Of a DNA stretch of 64,000 nucleotides, positions 51,837 through 59,250 are shown piece after piece; the stretch's first letter is position 1; each line of letters opens with the position of its first letter. Both the position numbers and the translations under genes were made by a program. Origin of the DNA: Gp6-AA40 sp035492455 (GTDB lineage: Bacteria; Acidobacteriota; Vicinamibacteria; Vicinamibacterales; UBA2999); assembly GCA_035492455.1 (NCBI GenBank), contig DATJJE010000014.1:1-64000 (forward strand). The letters are read 5' to 3'. The notes under the pieces were generated by a model. It was not told the origin of the DNA. It worked only from the letters and a program-made list of their open reading frames with translations, and ran no database searches.

Positions 51837-52571
51837 GTGACTACACAGACTGCGGTACGGGGCTGGCGTCGGCTCCGCAAGCTCGAACGTCACGAGATTG
51901 CATGGCTGGTGGTCGGCGCGTGTGTGTGCCTGCTGTTATGGGGGTTCCTCTCGCTTGCCGACGAAGTGATGGAAGGTGATACGACCACGGTCGACACGCG
52001 CATCCTTCTCGCTTTCAGAAAGGCCGACGACCCGTCACGCCCGATTGGTCCGCAATGGGTCGAAAATTCTCTTCTGGATGTCACCGCTCTCGGCGGTCCG
52101 ACGGTTCTCGGACTCGTCGTCGTTTCCGTCGCCGGGTTCCTGCTGCTGCAGACACGCTATCACACGGCGCTGGTCGTGCTCGCCACCGCAGCCAGCGGAG
52201 AGATTGCGAACATGGCGATGAAGAACCTGTTCCTGCGCCCGCGTCCGACGATCGTCCCGCATCTCCGCGATGTGAGCTCCACGAGTTTTCCGAGCGGCCA
52301 CGCGATGGAGTCCGCCATCATCTACCTCACGCTCGGTGCGATGCTGATGCGCCTGGCGGAGCGCCGCATCACCAAGATCTACTGCATCGGCATCGCGGTG
52401 TTCATGACACTGCTCGTCGGTATCAGCCGTGTCTACCTTGGCGTGCATTATCCGACCGACGTCGTCGCCGGTTGGATGTTCGGGTTCTTCTGGGCCTCGC
52501 TCTGCTGGATCGTCGCGCGTCGATTCGAGAAGGAGAGCGGTGTGGCCGAGGAGCGGGGTAAGGCGGAGTAG
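51837..52571 (+). CDS. PAP2-family membrane phosphatase
   Basis: 244 aa from GTG 51837. About five to six membrane helices and the three-part PAP2 signature: KNLFLRPRP (KX6RP), SFPSGHAM, and SRVYLGVHYPTDVVAG. Dephosphorylates lipid phosphates such as undecaprenyl diphosphate or phosphatidic acid at the membrane. Divergent from adk with 29 bp between starts; ends 13 bp from the convergent DASS gene. Confidence 0.9.
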   Translation: MTTQTAVRGWRRLRKLERHEIAWLVVGACVCLLLWGFLSLADEVMEGDTTTVDTRILLAFRKADDPSRPIGPQWVENSLLDVTALGGPTVLGLVVVSVAGFLLLQTRYHTALVVLATAASGEIANMAMKNLFLRPRPTIVPHLRDVSSTSFPSGHAMESAIIYLTLGAMLMRLAERRITKIYCIGIAVFMTLLVGISRVYLGVHYPTDVVAGWMFGFFWASLCWIVARRFEKESGVAEERGKAE

Positions 52572-52583
52572 CGTTCGCTTCTG

Positions 52584-54044
52584 CTATCGGATGCCGATCA
52601 TCGGCCAGTACAGGAAGACCACGAGAAGCAGCAGCACGCACTGCACGAGCGTCAGCAGCAGTCCCATCCGCAACAGATCTCGGCTGCCAAAATATCCGTA
52701 CGACATGCCGACGATGAGCACTCCCGACTGATAGGCGAACAGCTTTCCTCCGGCGCCGAAGGTCCAGATCATGCCGACAAGCAGCGGGTTCATGGCGTGC
52801 TCTTTCGCAAACTGCATCAGCACTGGCACCGAGGTCCCGAGCATCGAGATCTCGCTCGCCAGGAGGATGTGGTAGGCGAACGCGGTCCAATAGAGCACGA
52901 GCGTGGATTGCAGCAGGCTGCCAAGCAGAGGCTCCATCCACGACAGCAGCACGTTGGTGACGAGGTCGAGGGTCTTCGTTTGCGCCAGGACCTCTCCCAT
53001 GCTGATTGCTGCGGCAACGAAGAATACCGGCAGGTAATTCACGCGCCGCAGATCCTCGACCGAGAGGACGCCGATTCCGGGCAGGACCGCCGCGAGACCG
53101 ACGCCGAGTCCAATGATTGACGGCGAGATGTGATGCAGGAAGTCCGTCAGCCACAGGCCAATCGCTAACGCGATCAACAGTGCAGCTCGCGTCGTTGCCG
53201 CGGTCCAGCCGCCGAGCTGCCGAACTTCGCGTTCGAGATACGCCGCTTCGTTGGCGCTCAACGCATTCTTTTCCGGCGGATATATCCACAGCGTGAGGCG
53301 CCACGCGATCAGGATGGTGAGGATGTCGCACGGCAGATAGGCGAGGAACCAGCGGCTCCAGAGCACCTCGACGCCTCCGAAGCGCTCGATCGCGCCACGC
53401 GCCGTAATCGAGGCTGCGCCCGCGATGATCATCTTGTCGAAGATGCTGGCGGTGTAGGTGACGATCAGGAACATCGCGCGGCCGATGTTGCTTCCAGGAC
53501 CGACGCCGAACGCTTCGACCAGTCCCAGCGCTACCGCCGACATGACCACGACGCGCGCGATTCCCGACGGAATGACGAACGTCAGCACGAAGTCCGTGAT
53601 GATCAAGCCGAGCAGAAGCCGTCCGTAGGTATGGCCGATGCGTCGCATGACGAACAATGCGATGCGCCGGGCTAAACCCGTCTTCGTCGCCATTGCGCCG
53701 AACAGGCCGGCGCCGAACAGGAACCACGGCGTGTCGTTCGCGAACCCGCTGAAGGCGACGTTGAACGGCACGATGCCGAGGGCCCAGTAGAGATAGCAGC
53801 CAACGAACCCGGCGACGGCGTAATCAATCGCTTCGGTAATCCACGCGACGATCATGAACGCGGCAATCGCCAGCACGTGCTGCATCCGCGTGTCGATGCC
53901 AATCGGCGCGAACCACACCACCAGCGGGACCGCGACGCACAGCAGCCTTCCGATGTTCGCGCGGATCGGCGGAGCCATGACCGCCTCCTCTCGCGGCGGC
54001 GGTGCGGCAACGGCGGTGCTCATCGGCTGTTCGGACGCGGCCAT
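52584..54044 (-). CDS. DASS/SLC13-family anion (dicarboxylate) symporter
   Basis: 486 aa with about 11-12 membrane helices. The divalent-anion:sodium symporter layout includes an early AWITEAIDYAVAGFVGCYLYWALG, a hairpin with the motif FVIPSGIARVVVMSAVAL, and a second repeat with VNYLPVFFVAAAISMGEVL and LASEISMLGTSVPVLM. Expected substrates are C4-dicarboxylates or related anions, fitting ppc and the TCA genes nearby; the exact substrate is not evident. Divergent from the MHS transporter with 52 bp between starts. Confidence 0.85.
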   Translation of the reverse strand: MAASEQPMSTAVAAPPPREEAVMAPPIRANIGRLLCVAVPLVVWFAPIGIDTRMQHVLAIAAFMIVAWITEAIDYAVAGFVGCYLYWALGIVPFNVAFSGFANDTPWFLFGAGLFGAMATKTGLARRIALFVMRRIGHTYGRLLLGLIITDFVLTFVIPSGIARVVVMSAVALGLVEAFGVGPGSNIGRAMFLIVTYTASIFDKMIIAGAASITARGAIERFGGVEVLWSRWFLAYLPCDILTILIAWRLTLWIYPPEKNALSANEAAYLEREVRQLGGWTAATTRAALLIALAIGLWLTDFLHHISPSIIGLGVGLAAVLPGIGVLSVEDLRRVNYLPVFFVAAAISMGEVLAQTKTLDLVTNVLLSWMEPLLGSLLQSTLVLYWTAFAYHILLASEISMLGTSVPVLMQFAKEHAMNPLLVGMIWTFGAGGKLFAYQSGVLIVGMSYGYFGSRDLLRMGLLLTLVQCVLLLLVVFLYWPMIGIR

Positions 54045-54096
54045 GCGAGGCCGAGGATATCAAACGACCCGTCACCTGGGACACAATGGGCCCCTT

Positions 54097-55416
54097 ATGG
54101 CAACTGCGTACGCTCCCGTTCACGCCGACCGCTCGGTTGACCGCGTCGACATGCGACGGCGCATCAAAGCCATTTTCGTCGGCTCGATCGGCAATCTCGT
54201 CGAGTGGTACGACTTCTACGCGTATGCGGCGTTTGCGCTGTATTTTGCCGGGTCGTTTTTTCCGGGAACTGACCCGGTCGTCCAGCAGCTGAATGCTGCC
54301 GTGCTCTTCGCCGTCGGTTTCATCGTGCGGCCGATTGGCGGCTGGTTGTTCGGGCACATGGCCGACCACTACGGACGACGCCTGGCGTTGATGCTCTCCG
54401 TGCTGCTCATGTGCTTCGGCTCGCTGCTGATCGCGGTCACGCCGACCTATGCCTCAATCGGGGTCATGGCGCCGGTGGTTCTGGCCTTTGCGCGCATCGT
54501 TCAGGGGTTGAGCCTTGGCGGTGAATACGGGGCCAGTGCTACGTATCTGAGCGAGGTCGCGGACGAGGAGCACCGGGGGTTTTATTCGAGCTTCCAATAC
54601 GTAACGCTGATCGGCGGTCAGCTGTGCGCGATCCTGGTGCTGCTCCTCCTGCAGCAGGTGTTTCTAACCGGCGCCCAGCTGCGCGCGTGGGGATGGCGCA
54701 TACCGTTCGCGGTGGGCGCGCTGCTGGCGTTAACGGCGCTGGCGATGCGGCGCAACCTGCACGAGACCGACGAGTTCGTCAGCGCCAAAGCCAAACGCGC
54801 GGCGAAGCCATCGCTGCGGATGCTGATGCAGTATCCGCGTGAAGTGCTGCTCGTCGTCGGACTGACGATGGGCGGGACGACGGCGTTCTACACCTATACG
54901 ACCTACATGCAGAAGTTTCTGAAGCTGTCGGTTGGCCTCAGCGACCTGCAGACGACCGTTGTGACGGGCGGCTCGCTGCTCGTCGCTTTGATACTTCAGC
55001 CGACCTACGGCGCGTTGTCCGACCGCATCGGGCGCAAGCCGCTTCTCATCTGGTTCGGCGTGATGGGGACACTGCTGACCATTCCGCTGCTGGATGCGCT
55101 GCAGGTGACGAAGAGCGGCTTAGGGGCGTTTCTGCTGATCTGTGGCGCGTGGCTAATCGTTGCGGGCTACACATCGATCAACGCGGTGGTGAAGGCCGAA
55201 CTGTTTCCGACGCACATCCGCGCGCTGGGCGTGGGCCTTCCATATGCCGTGAGCGTGTCGATGTTCGGCGGGACTGCGGAATCGATCGCGCTCTGGTTCA
55301 AGTCCATCGGGCACGAACGCTGGTTCTACTACTACCTGACGGCCGTGATCGCGGTATCGCTGCTGGTCTATGTGGGGATGCGCGATACGAAAAAGCACTC
55401 GACGATCGGACGCTGA
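54097..55416 (+). CDS. MFS transporter of the metabolite:H+ symporter (KgtP-like) family
   Basis: 439 aa from ATG 54097; a longer frame upstream would overlap the divergent gene and lacks support. Twelve helices with the MHS opening signature (FVGSIGNLVEWYDFYAYAAFALYFA), the MFS loop motifs HMADHYGRRLALM and ALSDRIGRKP, and SLGGEYGASATYLSE. Family members import 2-oxoglutarate, proline/betaine or shikimate by proton symport; the substrate here is likely an organic acid. Shares a short intergenic region with the DASS gene, suggesting joint control of carboxylate uptake. Confidence 0.9.
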   Translation: MATAYAPVHADRSVDRVDMRRRIKAIFVGSIGNLVEWYDFYAYAAFALYFAGSFFPGTDPVVQQLNAAVLFAVGFIVRPIGGWLFGHMADHYGRRLALMLSVLLMCFGSLLIAVTPTYASIGVMAPVVLAFARIVQGLSLGGEYGASATYLSEVADEEHRGFYSSFQYVTLIGGQLCAILVLLLLQQVFLTGAQLRAWGWRIPFAVGALLALTALAMRRNLHETDEFVSAKAKRAAKPSLRMLMQYPREVLLVVGLTMGGTTAFYTYTTYMQKFLKLSVGLSDLQTTVVTGGSLLVALILQPTYGALSDRIGRKPLLIWFGVMGTLLTIPLLDALQVTKSGLGAFLLICGAWLIVAGYTSINAVVKAELFPTHIRALGVGLPYAVSVSMFGGTAESIALWFKSIGHERWFYYYLTAVIAVSLLVYVGMRDTKKHSTIGR

Positions 55417-55435
55417 GCGGTGGAGACGTGTGATT

Positions 55436-55534
55436 GGTGCGACCCGTGCGAAGCTGCGTCCGAAGTGCGCACCTCGCACCTCCGCACCTTCGGACGCACC
55501 ATCGCACCCAACGCACTGATCGCACCGTCGCACC
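55436..55534. repeat. Large imperfect hairpin of short GTGCGA/TCGCAC units
   Basis: The segment just after the MFS stop has GTGCGA-type units in its left half and TCGCAC-type units in its right half, at roughly 9-bp spacing. Outer arms GGTGCGAC (55436-55443) and GTCGCACC (55527-55534) match exactly, as do inner arms TGCGTCCGAAG (55455-55465) and CTTCGGACGCA (55488-55498). Resembles the other 3'-end short-repeat hairpins in the window. It lies between convergent genes. Confidence 0.75.
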
Positions 55535-55547
55535 AACTCGGATATAG

Positions 55548-55585
55548 AAAAAGGGGCAGACCAGAGGCACGTGCTGGTCTGCCCC
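55548..55585 (-). terminator. Intrinsic terminator of the amt gene
   Basis: Perfect 12-bp inverted repeat GGGGCAGACCAG (55553-55564) / CTGGTCTGCCCC (55574-55585) with a 9-nt loop. On the minus strand it is followed directly by TTTTTC (complement of 55547-55552). It lies about 70 bp downstream of the stop of the minus-strand ammonium transporter, and is the clearest Rho-independent terminator in the window. Confidence 0.85.
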
Positions 55586-55654
55586 CACGCGCGATCGAGG
55601 GCCCACTTTGGCGCTGCGCGCTTCGGTGGGCAAGCTGGACTCGACCGCCCCGTC

Positions 55655-56938
55655 TTAATACGTCGAGGAGGCCGGCTCTGCCACCAGACCGGAAGCGGCA
55701 GCTGCTCCTTCGCCACGGATCGCCGCGTCGAGGCCGCCGTCGTGGATGTAGGCCTCCTCGCCGTGCTGCGTGACGTCGAGGCCTTCCATTTCTTCCGTCT
55801 TCGTCGCGCGAATCGGCAGCACGACGTTCACGAGCTTGAGCAGCACGAAGCTGATCGTGCCGCTGTACACCCACGCGGCGATCACAGCCACGCCCTGAAT
55901 CAGCAGCTGACGCGGGTTGCCATACAGCAGGCCGTCGGCGACTCCATTGATCGCTTTCTCGGCAAAGACACCGGTCAGCAGCGCGCCGACCGTGCCGCCC
56001 ACGCCGTGCGCGGCCAGCACGTCGAGCGAGTCGTCAAGCGACGTCTTCGCACGGAGCTGCAGGGCAAAGTAGCTGGGGACCGCAGCAATGGCGCCGAGCA
56101 GAATCGCATTCATCGGGTTGATGAAACCGGCTGCCGGCGTAATCGCGACGAGGCCGACGACGATGGCCGTTGCCGCGCCGACCGCGGTCGCCTTGCCGGA
56201 GCGCATCACGTCGAGGAACGTCCAGACCACCAGCGTCGCCGCCGGCGCCAGCATCGTCGTGATGAACGCGAGGCCCGCAATCGGGCTGGCGGCCAGCGCG
56301 CTGCCCGCATTGAAGCCAAACCACCCGAACCAGAGGAGGCCGGCGCCGAGCAGCACGAACGGCACATTGTGCGGCAGCAGCGAGGAAGAGCCGTAATCAC
56401 TCCGCTTGCCGAGGACGACAGCCGCAACGACCGCGGCGGCCGCGGCGTTCACGTGCACGACCGTGCCGCCGGCGAAATCAAGCGCGCCCCACTGCGCCAG
56501 CCAGCCGCCGCCCCAAACCCAGTGCGCGATCGGCGCGTAGACGGCGAGCACCCACAGCGTGATGAACGCCGTGTAGGCGGAGAAGCGCATGCGCTCGACA
56601 ATCGAGCCGGAGATGAGCGCCGCGGTGATGATGGCGAACGTCGCCTGGAACCCCATGAACAGCACGTGCGGGATTGTGCCTTTGGCCTCGAGGCCGACGC
56701 CGCGCAGGAACGCGTTGGAGAGGTCGCCGATCACCGCGTTGCCGCCGGTGAACGCCAGCGAATAGCCAAGCAGCGCCCAGACCACGCCGACGAATCCGAG
56801 TGAGATGAAACTCATCATCATCGTGTTGAGCGCGTTTTTCGATCGAACGAGCCCGCCGTAGAAGAAGGCGAGCGCTGGTGTCATCAGGAGAACGAGAGCC
56901 GTGGACACGAGCATCCACGCGGTGTCAGCTTGATTCAT
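55655..56938 (-). CDS. amt: Ammonium transporter (Amt family)
   Basis: 427 aa from ATG 56938, with GGAGGG 3-4 bp upstream. Eleven-helix Amt channel: TPALAFFYGGLVRSKN, the pore-lining His in DFAGGTVVHVNAA and the second twin-His in DVLAAHGVGGTVGALLTG, and a C-terminal cytoplasmic tail (RATKTEEMEGLDVTQHGEEAY) with the GLDxxxHGE motif that transmits PII (GlnK) regulation. Conducts ammonium/ammonia across the inner membrane. No glnK in this window. Divergent from a second Amt gene across a 528-bp region. Confidence 0.95.
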   Translation of the reverse strand: MNQADTAWMLVSTALVLLMTPALAFFYGGLVRSKNALNTMMMSFISLGFVGVVWALLGYSLAFTGGNAVIGDLSNAFLRGVGLEAKGTIPHVLFMGFQATFAIITAALISGSIVERMRFSAYTAFITLWVLAVYAPIAHWVWGGGWLAQWGALDFAGGTVVHVNAAAAAVVAAVVLGKRSDYGSSSLLPHNVPFVLLGAGLLWFGWFGFNAGSALAASPIAGLAFITTMLAPAATLVVWTFLDVMRSGKATAVGAATAIVVGLVAITPAAGFINPMNAILLGAIAAVPSYFALQLRAKTSLDDSLDVLAAHGVGGTVGALLTGVFAEKAINGVADGLLYGNPRQLLIQGVAVIAAWVYSGTISFVLLKLVNVVLPIRATKTEEMEGLDVTQHGEEAYIHDGGLDAAIRGEGAAAASGLVAEPASSTY

Positions 56939-57466
56939 GGACCCTCCAGTCAGGTCGCGTGAAAATTGATATCGCTGACGCGTGCAGTAACAAGATCCCC
57001 GCCATTTTCGGAATCGTCCCTTTTCGTCGAAAAGAGCGTTTTTTCCGCACGAAAATGAAGCATTCGTCAAATCGGCCGGAGGCGCTATAGGCGACGTTTT
57101 TGTCGTGAGCCTCGATCGTTCAAACAAATAGGGCGGAGTCGATTCCGGACGCTGCGATCGCGCGGCGGCGTCTGCCACCGAGGTGCCACCTACCCTCGCG
57201 TCGGCCGCGTTCATTGCATGGCGAACGAGCGACATTCATGTAGGTTCAGCCCTCTTGGGGCGTCCTTTTTGTCAGAACGTCATCGTTGTCGCCTTCGTCG
57301 GCGCGATCCCACAGAGATGTCGGGACCTCTTTACCGATTCCTTATGAATTCCGCGCGATCGCGCGGCTGCGTCCGATGGATCCCGCTTTGCTGAACGCAG
57401 CGACGTGGCTGTTGTTCGACGGACGGCCGCGCTCCTCACAGCTGAATTATCAGGAAAGGACTGGAG
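56939..57466. promoter_or_regulatory. 528-bp divergent regulatory region between two amt genes
   Basis: The only gap over 300 bp in the window, and it must hold promoters for both ammonium transporters. Noticeable parts: a perfect palindrome CTTTTCG-T-CGAAAAG at 57020-57034 followed by a T-run (57039-57044), usable as an operator, an attenuator, or a terminator-like element on the plus strand; a GG-N10-GC element on the minus strand at 57173-57188; and a small hairpin GCCC-TCTTG-GGGC near 57249-57261 followed by T5. I see no convincing coding sequence. Confidence 0.6.
57173..57188 (-). promoter_or_regulatory. Candidate sigma-54 promoter for the minus-strand amt
   Basis: The minus strand reads TGGCACCTCGGTGGCA: the -24 element TGGCAC is perfect and the -12 GC is at the required distance (GG-N10-GC), but the -12 element is TGGCA rather than TTGCA. 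It lies about 235 bp upstream of the amt start. Nitrogen-transport genes are classic sigma-54 targets, so the site is plausible but weak. Confidence 0.35.
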
Positions 57467-59110
57467 ATGAACAGACGCCCGCACCTTCTCTGTAACGTCA
57501 TCATCACTGCGCTGCTCGCTGTCGCGGTCGGCAGCTTCGTCGCGCCTTCCACCCTGCACGCCCAGGGCGCGATCTCACAGCCGAAGGGCGATCCCTCCGG
57601 CGTCGCCACTGGTACCGCAGCGGATGTGCCCGTCAAGGATGCCAAGAACCCGACCCTCAGCGAAGTGATGGAGGCCGTGGGTCACAACAGGATTGCTATC
57701 AACTTCGTGTGGACGCTGCTGGCCGGCTTTCTCGTGATGTTTATGCAGGCCGGCTTCGCCATGGTTGAAACCGGCTTTACGCGCGCCAAGAACGCGGCGC
57801 ACACGATGTGCATGAACTTCATGATTTATCCGATCGGCATGCTCGGCTACTGGATCTGCGGCTACGCCCTGCAGATGGGTGGGGTCGGCGCGGTCGCCGT
57901 TTTGGGCGGAACGGCACCGCTGAATCACGAGTTCACGGTCAGCCTGTTCGGCCACACGTTTGGACTGTTTGGCTTGAACGGGTTCTTCCTCAGTGGCAAC
58001 ACCTATGACGTTGGCGTGTTCGCGCTCTTCCTCTTCCAGATGGTGTTCATGGATACGGCGGGCACGATTCCGACCGGCGCGATGGCCGAGCGCTGGAAGT
58101 TCTCCGCATTCGTCGTCTTCGGCTTCTTCATGTCGATGGTTGTCTATCCCATCTTCGCAAACTGGGTCTGGGGCGCGGGCTGGCTGTCGCAACTCGGCGC
58201 GCAGTTCGGTCTCGGTCACGGCCATGTCGACTTTGCCGGTTCTTCGGTCGTGCACATGGTTGGTGGCGTTGCGGCGCTTGCCGGTGCGATCGTGATCGGT
58301 CCGCGCCTTGGCAAGTACACGAAGAATGGCGAGCCCGTCGCGATTCCCGGGCACGATCTGCCGATGGCCATCGCCGGCACGTTCATCCTTGCATTCGGCT
58401 GGTTCGGCTTCAATCCCGGTTCCACGCTGGCAGGCGGCGACCTGCGCATCGCGGTGGTTGCGACCAATACGATGCTGGCCGGCACCGGCGGCGCCATTGC
58501 GGCGATGTTCTATGTGTGGAAGCGGCTCGGCAAGCCCGATCCCAGCATGATCGTCAACGGCATGCTCGCCGGTCTCGTCGCGATCACCGCCCCATGCGCG
58601 TTCGTCAACAGTGTGTCCGCGGTCGTTATCGGCGTGATCGCCGGCATCCTGGTCGTCGAATCGGTGCTCTTCGTCGAACGCGTTCTCAAGATTGACGACC
58701 CGGTCGGTGCGATCTCGGTGCACGGCGTATGTGGCGCATTCGGTGTGCTCAGCGTCGGCATCTTCGCTGACGGAGCCTATGGCGACGGCTGGAACGGCGT
58801 GCCTGGAACGGTGAAGGGCCTGCTCTACGGCGATGCGTCGCAGTTCGCCGCGCAGTGCGTCGGTACGCTGACGTGCTTCGTCTGGGTGTTTGTGACGTTC
58901 TACGCGTTCTTCAAGCTGGTCGAAGTGACGATGGGCAACCGCGTGTCGGAGGAGGCGGAGATCGAAGGTCTCGACATCCCCGAAATGGGCGCCCTTGCAT
59001 ACCCCGACTTCGTCCTCGGCCCGGGCACTCCGGTCGGCGGCATGGCGATGGCGGCGGCGAAAACGCCGGCCGGTGCACCGGCGCTCACGCCGGTCCGCGC
59101 GGAGCAGTAG
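57467..59110 (+). CDS. amt: Ammonium transporter (Amt family) with signal peptide and N-terminal extension
   Basis: 547 aa from ATG 57467, with AGGAAAGGACTGGAG just upstream. A signal peptide (VIITALLAVAVGSFVAPSTLHA) and about 40 aa of polar sequence precede the first core helix (NFVWTLLAGFLVMFMQAGFAMVETGF), so the layout differs from the divergent paralogue. Pore His residues lie in DFAGSSVVHMVGG and ISVHGVCGAFGVL; the tail has EGLDIPEMG in place of the HGE form, then an Ala/Pro-rich end. Two different Amt proteins may differ in affinity or PII control. Confidence 0.93.
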   Translation: MNRRPHLLCNVIITALLAVAVGSFVAPSTLHAQGAISQPKGDPSGVATGTAADVPVKDAKNPTLSEVMEAVGHNRIAINFVWTLLAGFLVMFMQAGFAMVETGFTRAKNAAHTMCMNFMIYPIGMLGYWICGYALQMGGVGAVAVLGGTAPLNHEFTVSLFGHTFGLFGLNGFFLSGNTYDVGVFALFLFQMVFMDTAGTIPTGAMAERWKFSAFVVFGFFMSMVVYPIFANWVWGAGWLSQLGAQFGLGHGHVDFAGSSVVHMVGGVAALAGAIVIGPRLGKYTKNGEPVAIPGHDLPMAIAGTFILAFGWFGFNPGSTLAGGDLRIAVVATNTMLAGTGGAIAAMFYVWKRLGKPDPSMIVNGMLAGLVAITAPCAFVNSVSAVVIGVIAGILVVESVLFVERVLKIDDPVGAISVHGVCGAFGVLSVGIFADGAYGDGWNGVPGTVKGLLYGDASQFAAQCVGTLTCFVWVFVTFYAFFKLVEVTMGNRVSEEAEIEGLDIPEMGALAYPDFVLGPGTPVGGMAMAAAKTPAGAPALTPVRAEQ

Positions 59111-59197
59111 GTCGAATGTTGCCGGTGAGCATCGTGCCTGCACATCGGTAATAGAGCGCGGGCGTAGGTCTCCAGTCCCTGCTCCCGCGCTCACGTT

Positions 59198-59227
59198 GTA
59201 AAGGCCGACCTGAAGGTCGGCCTCTAC
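59198..59227. repeat. REP-like palindrome flanked by 8-bp direct repeats
   Basis: GTAAAGGCCGACCT (59198-59211) and AGGTCGGCCTCTAC (59214-59227) form 14-nt inverted arms with a single mismatch and a 2-nt loop. The palindrome is bracketed by direct copies of ACGTTGTA at 59193-59200 and 59226-59233, partly within the arms. It lies between amt and the antiporter gene. Looks like a short dispersed palindromic element; other copies were not found in this window. Confidence 0.75.
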
Positions 59228-59250
59228 GTTGTACCCTGTCCTCCAAGGTT

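Noticed and set aside
57249..57261. Intrinsic terminator in the amt intergenic region
   Set aside because: The stem is only 4 bp and lies upstream of, not after, a plus-strand gene; noted only within the regional description.
59193..59233. Calling the palindrome a proven mobile element with a target-site duplication
   Set aside because: The direct repeats overlap the palindrome arms and no second copy is visible here, so only a repeat is annotated.
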